Assembly: GCA_959020035.1 (NCBI GenBank)
Contig: CAUEQX010000061.1
Location: forward strand, 1-9,889
Direction of reading: 5' to 3'
Length of the DNA stretch: 9,889 nucleotides
Source of the DNA: an uncultured Collinsella sp.
GTDB taxonomy: Bacteria > Actinomycetota > Coriobacteriia > Coriobacteriales > Coriobacteriaceae
Shown piece by piece: positions 1 through 6,768 of this stretch (position 1 is its first letter; each line of letters starts with the position of its first letter). The notes under the pieces were generated by a model that saw nothing but the letters and a program-made list of their open reading frames with translations, searched no databases and had not been told where the DNA came from. The position numbers and the translations under genes were made by a program.

Positions 1-95
1 GTTCTTCACTGTTCATGTTTATTTGAACACATTCGAACAGTAACTGCAACAACTATTTGTTTATCTTTGTTCTTTTTTGAACAAATATCGTTCAC
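1..95. promoter_or_regulatory. AT-rich GTTC/GAAC box cluster, probable control region of a gene beyond the left edge
   Basis: This AT-rich stretch has no open frame of its own but holds seven GTTC or GAAC tetramers, starting at 1, 11, 25, 35, 69, 79 and 90. The first four are symmetric about position 19.5: GTTC-N6-GTTC-N10-GAAC-N6-GAAC. A second pair, TTGTTC (67-72) and GAACAA (79-84), flanks a run of T. A third, TGAAC (78-82) and GTTCA (90-94), overlaps it. The boxes lie about one helical turn apart. Because the membrane-protein gene to the right ends in its own leftward terminator (147-188), the cluster most likely serves a gene left of the window. The regulator is unknown. Confidence 0.4.
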
Positions 96-146
96 GGATG
101 ATTGCTGACCGTTTGAGCCGGGCGCGGACGTAGCGACCATGTGTTC

Positions 147-188
147 AACAAACAAAAGGGCGGCCAAGAACGTGTCTCGGCCGCCCTT
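147..188 (-). terminator. Intrinsic terminator of the leftward membrane-protein gene
   Basis: A perfect 10-bp stem, AAGGGCGGCC at 156-165 and GGCCGCCCTT at 179-188, encloses a 13-nt loop. Read leftward, the stem is followed by TTTTGTTTGTT. It lies about 35 bases past the stop codon of the leftward membrane-protein gene (stop at 223-225), the right place and orientation for a Rho-independent terminator. Confidence 0.85.
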
Positions 189-222
189 CGGCGGTATTCC
201 CCGGTATATACAGCTGTTTTAG

Positions 223-1254
223 CTACTCGGACTGCCCACCCTTTTTGGCGTGCTTGGACGGAGCACTCAGAAAGCGGCCCGTCAAATAGTTCGCCGGGCC
301 GGAAATATCGATCCCCAGCAGCACGTGTCCCAGCCACAGGAACGCCACGAGCACCAGCAGCGGGATAACGCACGAGGTCACGATCATCACGATGACGCCT
401 TCAATCAGATCGGTCACCTGCCGCACAATCTCATCGGTCATCTGCTTGGCGCCGCTGGTCACCGACGTAACAAGGCTCGATGCCCCATCAGTCAACTGCT
501 CGAGCACGTTTTTGGACTCCGTGGCCTCGGATTTTTTCTTGTTCGATTTTGAGCTGGTCTCGGCTGACTTGTCCGTGGTGTCGGCCGCGTCCGCAGCGTC
601 CGCAGCCTTTTGCTCAGCCTGCTCAATACTTACGCGATACGTTTCATCGACCTTCTGCGACACCCATACGCTCGCGGGCACGAGCGCCATGCCGATCACG
701 GCAACCACCAGCACGCGCGTCGCCACACGGCGCAGGACAGCGCTCGTGCTCCAGCGCCCGTGAATACCGAGCGACACCGCAAAGAGCACCAACGCAAACG
801 GGATTAAGATGCCCAGGCCAACCGACCAGAAAATGGTTAGCAGGTATTTCTCGAGGTAGAGCACGGCAAGCACGATACCCAAGTTTCCTGAAAGCTGCGC
901 GAGCTGTTCGGCAACCGGCGTTCCCGTATCACCCGGCAGCGCGGTAATGCCCGCAGACAGCGCCACGCACGAGGTCGTGAGCGCCAGTACATTACCCTTC
1001 TTTTGATCGATGACCTCGATGGTGGAGTCCCAAGTTTTGGTATCGGCGAAATGCGGACGAGCCACAAAGCCCGACAGCAGCGCCAGGACCACGAGCGCAA
1101 CGATAAAGCCAATCTGCAGCTTTTTGTTTGCGCACACGACATCGGACAGGCTGGGCTGCAGCTCGGTTACCGTCGTGTGCTCGGTTATCTGGACAGGACG
1201 CCCATGAGCCATCTCGTGTGCGCCTCTTTTTTGTATTGACCCGTTATCCGGCAT
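223..1254 (-). CDS. Uncharacterised multi-pass membrane protein, 343 aa
   Basis: I do not recognise a named family with certainty. The protein has a polar N-terminus of about 45 residues and a first membrane segment at about 46-65. A weaker hydrophobic stretch lies at 88-106, directly before the motif LPGDTGTPVAEQLAQLS (106-122). Further membrane segments lie at about 125-163 (one long or two), 178-198 and 284-313. Between the last two is a charged, low-complexity segment (about 200-250), rich in Ala, Lys, Ser and Glu and possibly coiled-coil. No signal peptide or catalytic motif is visible. The start is supported by a strong ribosome site, reading CTGAGGAGGT (1261-1270), 6 nt upstream. It has its own terminators before and after and is probably monocistronic, so a role in sugar uptake is not implied by position. 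A transporter or signalling function would be a guess. Confidence 0.85.
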   Translation of the reverse strand: MPDNGSIQKRGAHEMAHGRPVQITEHTTVTELQPSLSDVVCANKKLQIGFIVALVVLALLSGFVARPHFADTKTWDSTIEVIDQKKGNVLALTTSCVALSAGITALPGDTGTPVAEQLAQLSGNLGIVLAVLYLEKYLLTIFWSVGLGILIPFALVLFAVSLGIHGRWSTSAVLRRVATRVLVVAVIGMALVPASVWVSQKVDETYRVSIEQAEQKAADAADAADTTDKSAETSSKSNKKKSEATESKNVLEQLTDGASSLVTSVTSGAKQMTDEIVRQVTDLIEGVIVMIVTSCVIPLLVLVAFLWLGHVLLGIDISGPANYLTGRFLSAPSKHAKKGGQSE

Positions 1255-1292
1255 TTGGATACCTCCTCAGTCCGGCGTTTAATGCGAAAGGA

Positions 1293-1298
1293 AGTATA
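1293..1298 (-). promoter_or_regulatory. Candidate -10 element for the membrane-protein gene
   Basis: Read leftward the bases are TATACT, a 5/6 match to the -10 consensus, placed so that transcription would begin about 30 bases before the ATG and just upstream of the strong ribosome site. No convincing -35 hexamer lies at 16-18 bp, so this is a weak call. Confidence 0.3.
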
Positions 1299-1360
1299 CC
1301 CACCGAGCAAAAATCGAACGGGAGGACAACGGTGCGCACCAAGACTGTCCCCAATGACTA

Positions 1361-1443
1361 CCTCCGGATGAGTTGCGGTGGAATAGGGATTGTTTTGCGC
1401 CCGTCAGCCCCTATTCAGTCCCTATTTCACCGCAACTTGGAGG
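1361..1443 (+). repeat. Long imperfect hairpin element with internal tandem repeat
   Basis: Two 22-nt arms, 1371-1392 and 1416-1437, are complementary apart from two positions. Both of these become G-U pairs if the plus strand is transcribed, so the RNA stem would be unbroken. An outer CCTCC (1361-1365) and GGAGG (1439-1443) can extend it past a small bulge. The right side holds an 11-nt motif twice in tandem, CAGCCCCTATT (1405-1415) and CAGTCCCTATT (1416-1426), so the left arm could pair with either copy. The element lies in the 257-bp gap between the membrane-protein gene and the EIIA gene. It looks like a REP-type intergenic palindrome or a small structured RNA; which one cannot be told here. 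Confidence 0.6.
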
Positions 1444-1450
1444 AGGACAG

Positions 1451-1482
1451 AAAAAGCCCTGCTGCGGATAGCGGCAGGGCTT
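1451..1482 (-). terminator. Intrinsic terminator of the EIIA gene
   Basis: AAGCCCTGC (1454-1462) and GCAGGGCTT (1474-1482) form a 9-bp stem with an 11-nt loop. Read leftward it is followed by five T residues (complement of 1451-1455). It sits 30 bases past the stop codon of the leftward EIIA gene and should separate that gene from the membrane-protein gene. Confidence 0.85.
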
Positions 1483-1511
1483 ATGGAAGGGGACTTGGTT
1501 GTGAGGGCTCG

Positions 1512-1850
1512 TTAGGCGAGCTTGGCCTCGAGCTCGGCGATGCGCTTGTAGGCATCGATGGTAAAGCGGGCCTGCTTCTCCAGGATCATAGTGGTCATGA
1601 GGGTGTCCTGAGCGTGAGCCATGATGAAGGTCATCTCCATCTCGCCACCGCCGGCCTCCTGCGAAAGCAGCTTGGTCTGCGTGTCGTGGGCACCGATGAG
1701 CGCATCTCTGGCATCCTTGTGCAGCTGCTCGGCCTTCTCAAAGTCACCCTCGCGAGCAGCATCGAGCGCTGCAAGCAGATCGGTCTGGGCGTCACCTGCG
1801 TATGCGACAATCTCGAATCCAACCATCGAGATTTCTTCTTTGGTTGCCAT
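1512..1850 (-). CDS. lacF: PTS lactose/cellobiose-family enzyme IIA component
   Basis: This 112-residue soluble cytoplasmic protein has the normal length and all-helical character of the PTS EIIA lactose/cellobiose family, which forms trimers. The family's phosphorylation site is visible as MAHAQDTLM: His79 is the expected phosphohistidine and Asp82 the expected metal-contacting acid. It would take phosphate from HPr and pass it to the EIIB domain of the EIICB encoded at 3427-5202. The start is supported by GAAAGGA (1858-1864) 7 nt upstream. In lactic acid bacteria lacF sits directly before lacE. Here it is on the opposite strand, behind the LacI regulator and more than 1.5 kb from the permease. 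No terminator is visible between the regulator and this gene, so some read-through from the regulator is possible. The family also serves cellobiose/chitobiose, so the gene name follows the neighbours. Confidence 0.9.
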   Translation of the reverse strand: MATKEEISMVGFEIVAYAGDAQTDLLAALDAAREGDFEKAEQLHKDARDALIGAHDTQTKLLSQEAGGGEMEMTFIMAHAQDTLMTTMILEKQARFTIDAYKRIAELEAKLA

Positions 1851-2064
1851 ATTGCGTTCCTTTCACATATGAACCAATGGAGAGCATCGCGTCCGGGCAT
1901 ACGCGCTGCGTTCTGTATGGCAGAAACATTAACATTCAAACAAAAAAGAACAGCGCAAAACGTAATTTCAAGCTATGAACGGTCACTTTTCGCCCGTGAA
2001 CGGTTTTTAAACCAATCTGAACAATATCGAACACAATTAGCGGAAACCCAAACAGGCCCGTGCC
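1851..2064. promoter_or_regulatory. AT-rich leader of the EIIA gene with helically phased TGAAC boxes
   Basis: The 214-bp gap upstream of EIIA is AT-rich and carries TGAAC at 1976, 1997 and 2018, exactly 21 bp apart, plus CGAAC at 2028, 10 bp further on. All four are in the same orientation and would lie on about the same face of the helix. A partial match to the locus palindrome lies at 1920-1935 (right half AACATTAACAT). No clear -35/-10 pair was found. The gap size and boxes suggest the EIIA gene has its own regulated promoter. Confidence 0.45.
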
Positions 2065-3069
2065 CTAGCGCCAATCGCGCACCGTATCGCCCTCGACGAG
2101 TACGCCCGGAAACAGCATGTGCTCCACACCGGGTTCAACGCCCTCGGCACCGGCGATCTTATCGACCGCCCACATGCCGACGCGCTTGTTGTCAAAGCGC
2201 ACCGTAGTCAGGCGACAATCGGGCACGATGTCGCCCAGACTGTCATCAACACCCACCACGCTCACGTCCTGGGGCACGCGCTTCCCGCGCGACTCGAGCC
2301 CACGGATGCAGCCATATGCCATGGCATCGTTGGAGGCATAAATGGCCGTACAGGTCGGATCGTCCGCCAGAGCCTGACCGGCAGCATACCCGCTCTGTGC
2401 CGTCCAATCGCCGCGCACGAGCTGCGGGGGCTCAATGCCATGCGCACGCAATGTCTCGCGCCAGCCTTCCTCGCGCCGCATGCCCGAAAGCGAGCGCTCG
2501 GGACACGAGATAAAGTGCACGGTTTTGTGCCCCCGCCCCAGCAAGTACTCGACCACCTGGCGCGAACAATCGAACTGGTCGTTATCGACCGTTGAACAGA
2601 GCGGGTGCTCCAACATCGTAACGAGCACCGTCTGCATGCCGGGCAGCGGCCCGAAGGTTCCAAAGTCCGCCGGCATGCGGTTCATAATCACAACCATGCC
2701 ATCCACCGGCAGTGCGCTCATGCGCGACGATGCGCTCTCGAGGGTATACGGATGCCCGTCTACTTTAGTGAGGGTGATGGCATAGCCATGTTTGTCGGCC
2801 GCGGCGGCAAAGCCCTCCATACGGTCGAGGTTGCCGGTACCGGTAATGTTGAACATGGCGACGCCGACGGTCTTAAACCTGCCACGGCGCAGCGATCGAC
2901 CGGCAAAATTGGGGCGATACCCCAGCTCGCGCATGGCGGCACGCACGCGTTCCTTGGTCTCGGGGCGCACGCTGGGCGAATCGTGCACGGTGCGCGAGAC
3001 CGTCTGCTCCGAGACGCCCGCGAGACGCGCCACGTCCTTAACGGAAACCGATTTTTTAACAGCGGCCAT
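2065..3069 (-). CDS. LacI-family transcriptional repressor, first module
   Basis: A DNA-binding regulator of the LacI/GalR family, about 334 residues from the preferred start. The N-terminal helix-turn-helix reads VKDVARLAGVSEQTVSRTV, followed by the hinge region ELGYRPNFAGRSLRRG and a sugar-binding domain of periplasmic-binding-protein type ending near VRDWR. In the recognition helix, Glu replaces the Tyr of E. coli LacI before QTVSR. The frame remains open to an ATG at 3108, but ATG 3069 puts the HTH at the usual distance from the N-terminus and has GGAAAG upstream at a workable spacing. It is divergent from the EIICB gene, and two near-identical palindromes lie between them. It probably represses the lac PTS and hydrolase genes until a sugar or sugar-phosphate binds; effector identity is not readable. 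It is paralogous to the regulator at 6985-8013, sharing GVS-x-QTVSR and RGDW-x-A-x-SGYA. Confidence 0.9.
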   Translation of the reverse strand: MAAVKKSVSVKDVARLAGVSEQTVSRTVHDSPSVRPETKERVRAAMRELGYRPNFAGRSLRRGRFKTVGVAMFNITGTGNLDRMEGFAAAADKHGYAITLTKVDGHPYTLESASSRMSALPVDGMVVIMNRMPADFGTFGPLPGMQTVLVTMLEHPLCSTVDNDQFDCSRQVVEYLLGRGHKTVHFISCPERSLSGMRREEGWRETLRAHGIEPPQLVRGDWTAQSGYAAGQALADDPTCTAIYASNDAMAYGCIRGLESRGKRVPQDVSVVGVDDSLGDIVPDCRLTTVRFDNKRVGMWAVDKIAGAEGVEPGVEHMLFPGVLVEGDTVRDWR

Positions 3070-3135
3070 TGGTCGATCTTTCCGTGTCAACGATGCCATT
3101 GACGGCATCCTGCGCAGTCATATTAAACGCCTTCA

Positions 3136-3141
3136 AGTATA
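3136..3141 (-). promoter_or_regulatory. Candidate -10 element for the first LacI-family gene
   Basis: Read leftward the bases are TATACT, 5/6 to consensus, about 65 bases upstream of the preferred ATG (3069). A good -35 partner at 16-18 bp is lacking, so the call is tentative. Confidence 0.3.
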
Positions 3142-3228
3142 TCTAACGCCGCCTCTGCAATACGCTTACCACCCAAAACCTACCGTTCACCGACATTTCT
3201 GCTTCCCCAAACGGCTTTTGTCGCCCAA

Positions 3229-3244
3229 ATGTTAACGTTGCCAT
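3229..3244. promoter_or_regulatory. LacI-type operator O1 (ATGTTAACGTTGCCAT)
   Basis: The 16-mer is a palindrome of the form ATG-NN-AACGTT-NN-CAT centred on a CpG, as expected for LacI-family sites where the hinge helix enters the minor groove at the centre. A 15/16 copy lies at 3349-3364 in the opposite orientation, with centres 120 bp apart. The similarity runs past the 16-mer on both sides. It probably binds the adjacent repressor and may form a loop with O2. Confidence 0.65.
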
Positions 3245-3348
3245 TGTGCAAACACAGAGCCACCGGGCGGCTCAAACGTTTACGCACAAAGAATCGACGG
3301 TTCGCAGGCACAGGAACCACCGGTTCGCGTCTTTTTTTGTGTCGCAAA

Positions 3349-3364
3349 ATGGCAACGTCAACAT
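3349..3364. promoter_or_regulatory. LacI-type operator O2 (ATGGCAACGTCAACAT)
   Basis: Read on the minus strand this is ATGTTGACGTTGCCAT, differing from O1 at one base. Its centre is about 70 bp upstream of the EIICB start codon, where binding would block that promoter or initial transcription. A poorly matching promoter, TTGTGT (3337-3342) with AACATT (3360-3365) 17 bp on, overlaps it, but I would not rely on those hexamers. Confidence 0.65.
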
Positions 3365-3426
3365 TTTGGCAACCGAACGTCAAAAGCTACCATCGTTGCT
3401 AACCCACCGACTCTTAGGAGCTTTGC

Positions 3427-5202
3427 ATGGAGCAACTCATCGCCACTATCGAAAAGGGCCAGCCCTTTTTCAACGCAATCGCCCGCAACAAGTACCTCAA
3501 GGCGATCCGCGACGGTTTTATCTCCGTCATCCCCATCATCATCTTCTCGTCCATCTTCTGCCTCGTAGCCTCGGTCCCCAACATCTGGGGTTTCTACTGG
3601 CCCGATGACATCAACAACGCCCTGTGGAAGTGCTACAACTACTCCATGGGCATCCTGGCAATCGCCTGTGCCGCCACCACCGCCAAGCACTTCGCCGACG
3701 CTCAGAACCGCGACCTGCCCAAGAACAACCAGATCAACTTTATCTCATGCATGTGCGCGGCCATCATCGGCTTCTTGCTCCTTTCGAGCGACACCATCGC
3801 CACGGACGCCGCCAGCGGCTTCAACACCACCTACCTTGGTTCCAAGGGCCTGCTGACTGCCTTCATCGCTGCGTTTGTGACCGGCATCATCTACAAGTTC
3901 TTTATCAAGCGCAACATCACCGTCAAGATGCCCGAGCAGGTTCCGCCCAACATCTCGCAGACCTTTAAGGACATCATCCCCTTCTCCGTCTGCATCACCG
4001 TCTTTTGGGTCTTTGACATCGTCTTCCGCGCTGCCTTTGGCTTCTGCTTTGCCCAGGGCGTCATCCAGGTGTTCCAGCCCCTGTTCACCGCTGCCGACGG
4101 CTATATCGGTCTCGCTGTGATCTACGGCGCCATGAGCCTGTTCTGGTTCGTCGGCGTCCACGGCCCCTCGATCGTCGAGCCCGCCATCGCCGCCGCCCTC
4201 GTTGCCAACATGACCGACAACCTAGCTGCGTTCCAGGCTGGCCAGCACGCTTCCGCTGTCCTGACCCAGGGTGCCCAGTACTTCGTCGTCTGCATGGGCG
4301 GCACCGGCGCCACGCTCGTCCTGGTCTTTATGTTCTGCTTCCTGGCCAAGTCTCAGGAGATGCGCGCCGTCGGTAAGGCCGCCATCGTCCCCGTCTGCTT
4401 TGCCGTCAACGAGCCGCTGCTGTTCGCCGCGCCCATCGTGCTCAACCCCGTCTTCTTTGTCCCGTTTGTCTTTGCCCCGATCGCCAACATCTGGATCCTC
4501 AAGATCTTTATCGACTTCTTGGGCATGAACGGCTTTATGTACACCCTGCCTTGGACCGTCCCCGGCCCCATCGGCACCATCATGGGCCTGGGCTTCCAGC
4601 CGCTCGCCTTTGTGATGCTCGCCCTTATCCTGGTCGTCGACTTCGTTCTGTACTACCCGTTCTTCCGTGCCTACGACGCCCAGAAGTGCGCCGAGGAGGC
4701 CGAGATTTCCCAAGAGGAGCTCGCCGCCAAGAACGCCGAGAAGGCCGCCAAGCTCAACGACGCCTTCCAGGGCAAGGCTGACGCCAAGAGCGTTGCCGCC
4801 GGTGCTGCTGCCGAGGCCGTGAAGGCCGACTCCCCCGCCGCTTCTGCAGCATCCGCCACTGAGGCAACGACCGCCAGCGACCTCAACGGCAAGCGCGTAC
4901 TCGTGCTCTGCCAGGGTGGCGGTACCTCGGGCCTGCTCGCCAACGCGCTGGCCAAGGCTGCCAAGGAGCGCAGCATCAATCTTGAGACCGCTGCCGAGGC
5001 GTATGGCAACCACGTTGACATGCTTCCCGACTTTGACCTGGTCGTCCTGGCCCCGCAGGCCGCCAGCTACCTGGCCGACCTGCAAAAGGACTGCGAGCGC
5101 GTGGGCAACAAGTGCGTCGCCTGCCGTGGCAAGCAGTACATCGAGCTCTCCCAGAACGGCGATAAGTCTCTCGCCTTCGTCTCCGAGCAACTCTCGAAGT
5201 AA
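3427..5202 (+). CDS. lacE: PTS lactose-type EIICB permease
   Basis: A 591-residue inner-membrane transporter that imports the sugar and phosphorylates it at C6. Residues 1 to about 415 are an EIIC domain of the lactose/cellobiose family with several hydrophobic helices; the conserved GVHG (243-246, His245) and NEP (328-330, Glu329) of the sugar site are present. An Ala/Lys/Glu-rich linker (about 420-487) leads to a C-terminal EIIB domain, VLVLCQGGGTSGLLANAL, with the phosphocysteine at Cys495. The C-to-B order and the GGGTSGLLANAL motif match LacE of lactic acid bacteria (about 570 residues); the extra length is mainly the linker. AGGAG (3416-3420) lies 6 nt before the ATG. It is the first gene of a two-gene unit with the phospho-galactosidase downstream and lacks a fused EIIA, which is encoded at 1512-1850. 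Lactose is the likely substrate, but other beta-galactosides cannot be excluded. Confidence 0.93.
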   Translation: MEQLIATIEKGQPFFNAIARNKYLKAIRDGFISVIPIIIFSSIFCLVASVPNIWGFYWPDDINNALWKCYNYSMGILAIACAATTAKHFADAQNRDLPKNNQINFISCMCAAIIGFLLLSSDTIATDAASGFNTTYLGSKGLLTAFIAAFVTGIIYKFFIKRNITVKMPEQVPPNISQTFKDIIPFSVCITVFWVFDIVFRAAFGFCFAQGVIQVFQPLFTAADGYIGLAVIYGAMSLFWFVGVHGPSIVEPAIAAALVANMTDNLAAFQAGQHASAVLTQGAQYFVVCMGGTGATLVLVFMFCFLAKSQEMRAVGKAAIVPVCFAVNEPLLFAAPIVLNPVFFVPFVFAPIANIWILKIFIDFLGMNGFMYTLPWTVPGPIGTIMGLGFQPLAFVMLALILVVDFVLYYPFFRAYDAQKCAEEAEISQEELAAKNAEKAAKLNDAFQGKADAKSVAAGAAAEAVKADSPAASAASATEATTASDLNGKRVLVLCQGGGTSGLLANALAKAAKERSINLETAAEAYGNHVDMLPDFDLVVLAPQAASYLADLQKDCERVGNKCVACRGKQYIELSQNGDKSLAFVSEQLSK

Positions 5203-5211
5203 GTAACGCTC

Positions 5212-5245
5212 AGGGCCAGCCGACCATCAGCAGCCGGCTGGCCCT
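5212..5245 (+). other. Intercistronic stem-loop between EIICB and GH1 genes
   Basis: AGGGCCAGCCG (5212-5222) and CGGCTGGCCCT (5235-5245) form a perfect 11-bp GC-rich stem with a 12-nt loop, just past the EIICB stop. It is followed by TCGAATTAG, not a T run, so it is unlikely to be a full terminator. It more plausibly tunes the ratio of the two products by partial termination or by protecting the 3' end of the upstream message. Confidence 0.6.
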
Positions 5246-5268
5246 TCGAATTAGACGATTGGATCATC

Positions 5269-6708
5269 ATGTCCGTTAATCCTACTAGCGTCACCAACCC
5301 ACCCGCGCAGTTTCCCGAGGACTTTGTCTTTGGCGGCGCCACTGCTGCCTACCAGGTAGAGGGCGAGACCCGCACTCACGGTAAGGGCAAAGTCGCCTGG
5401 GACGACTTCCTGGAGGCCCAGGGGCGCTTCTCCCCCGATCCCGCTTCGGACTTCTACAACCAGTACCCCGTCGATCTGGAGCTGTGCGAGGAGTTTGGCA
5501 TCAACGGCATTCGCCTCTCCATCGCCTGGAGCCGCATCTTCCCCAACGGCACCGGCGAAATCAACCCCGAGGGTGTGCAGTTCTATCACGATCTCTTCGC
5601 CGAGTGCCACAAGCACCACGTTGAGCCGTTTGTCACGCTGCATCACTTCGATACGCCGCTGCCCCTCTTTGAGAAGGGCGACTTCCTCAACCGCGAGACC
5701 ATCGATGCCTTTGTGGACTTTGCCACCTTCTGCTTTAAGGAGTACGCCGACCAGGTGACCTACTGGTTCACCTTTAACGAAATCTGGGCCGACGCCTCCA
5801 ACACCTACATCGAGGGCACCTTCCCCGGTGGCGTCAAGGCGCATCTTGCCGAGGCCTTCCAGTGCGAGCACAACATGATGCTCGCCCACGCCAAGGCCGT
5901 GCTGGCCTTCCACAACGGCGGTTTTAAGGGCAAGATCGGCGTCATTCAGTCGTTGGAGTTCAAGTACCCGCTCAACGAAAACGACCCCGCCGACATCAAA
6001 GCCGCCAACAACGAGCACGTGCTGCAAAACCAGTTTTTGCTCGACGCCACCTTCCGCGGCGACTACGCGCCCGACACCCTCGAGTGCGCCAACCGCCTGG
6101 CCGCCGTCTCGGGCGGCACCATCGAGATCTTGGACGAGGATCTGGAAATCATGCGCGAGGCCGCGCTCTACAACGACTACCTGGGCGTTAACAACTATCA
6201 GTGCCGCTTCTTGAAGGCTTACGATGGCGAGAACGACCTGCACCACAACGGTACGGGAGAGAAGGGCACCGGCCGCTGGCGCGTTAAGGGTATTGGCGAG
6301 CATGTGAACAAGCCTGGCATCCCCACCACCGACTGGGACTGGATCATCTATCCCGAGGGCCTGTTCGATCTGCTCGTCTACATTAAGCAGCGCTACCCCA
6401 ACTACAAGCAGATCTTCATCACCGAGAACGGCATGGGCTACAAGGACCCCTACAAGGACGGTTTTGTGGACGACCAGCCGCGCATCGACTACATCGAGCA
6501 GCACCTGCGCTGGTTGCTCAAGGCCATGGAGGTGGGCGTCAACGTGGGCGGCTACTTCCTGTGGAGCCTGCAGGATCAGTTCTCCTGGACCAATGGCTAC
6601 AACAAGCGTTACGGCTTCTTCTACGTTGACTTTGAAACCCAGAAGCGCACGCCCAAGGCAAGCGCATACTGGTATAAGCACGTGGCGCAGACCCGTCGTC
6701 TGGACTAG
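5269..6708 (+). CDS. lacG: 6-phospho-beta-galactosidase, GH1, first copy
   Basis: A 479-residue cytoplasmic glycoside hydrolase of family 1, expected to split lactose-6-phosphate into galactose-6-phosphate and glucose. The N-terminal GH1 signature region FVFGGATAAYQVEG (19-32) is present. The acid/base is Glu171 in TFNE and the nucleophile Glu386 in ITENG. The phosphate-site residues known from Lactococcus LacG (Ser428, Lys435, Tyr437) correspond to Ser439, Lys446 and Tyr448 in FSWTNGYNKRYG. The neighbouring Trp440 matches LacG Trp429, the residue linked to 6-phospho-galacto rather than -gluco specificity. Length is close to LacG (about 470), with about ten extra N-terminal residues. GGAT (5261-5264) upstream is a weak ribosome site. 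It is cotranscribed with the EIICB gene 66 bp upstream. The second GH1 at 8363-9805 is a clear paralog. Confidence 0.93.
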   Translation: MSVNPTSVTNPPAQFPEDFVFGGATAAYQVEGETRTHGKGKVAWDDFLEAQGRFSPDPASDFYNQYPVDLELCEEFGINGIRLSIAWSRIFPNGTGEINPEGVQFYHDLFAECHKHHVEPFVTLHHFDTPLPLFEKGDFLNRETIDAFVDFATFCFKEYADQVTYWFTFNEIWADASNTYIEGTFPGGVKAHLAEAFQCEHNMMLAHAKAVLAFHNGGFKGKIGVIQSLEFKYPLNENDPADIKAANNEHVLQNQFLLDATFRGDYAPDTLECANRLAAVSGGTIEILDEDLEIMREAALYNDYLGVNNYQCRFLKAYDGENDLHHNGTGEKGTGRWRVKGIGEHVNKPGIPTTDWDWIIYPEGLFDLLVYIKQRYPNYKQIFITENGMGYKDPYKDGFVDDQPRIDYIEQHLRWLLKAMEVGVNVGGYFLWSLQDQFSWTNGYNKRYGFFYVDFETQKRTPKASAYWYKHVAQTRRLD

Positions 6709-6768
6709 CGGCTTGCGGCGAGCGGTTGGCGGAGTTGCACCGCCCACATAACCTGTCCCCATTTCTCA

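Noticed and set aside
1128..2207. 359-codon plus-strand open frame crossing the hairpin element and the EIIA gene
   Set aside because: It runs antisense through a convincing EIIA gene and across two terminator-like or hairpin structures, has no recognisable domain and ends inside the repressor gene.
3070..3108. N-terminal extension of the first repressor to the ATG at 3108
   Set aside because: The extension would place the helix-turn-helix unusually deep, and AGGA lies directly against that ATG; ATG 3069 has better spacing. It is not fully excluded.
3270..3285. AAACGTTT as a further operator in the first control region
   Set aside because: Only the core matches; the outer ATG and CAT are absent on both sides.
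4222..5190. Long open frame of 322 codons on the minus strand inside the EIICB gene
   Set aside because: It is the mirror of a GC-rich real gene; its product is a Gly/Val/Asp-rich low-complexity string with no ribosome site, and the plus-strand frame has clear EIIC and EIIB motifs.
5251..6762. 503-codon open frame on the minus strand opposite the first GH1 gene
   Set aside because: Biased Val/Gly/Leu composition typical of an antisense shadow; the plus strand encodes an intact GH1 enzyme.
6752..6764. CTGTCCCCATTTC resembling the CTGTCCCCAATG at 1345-1356
   Set aside because: The shared stretch is too short to call a repeat family from this window.
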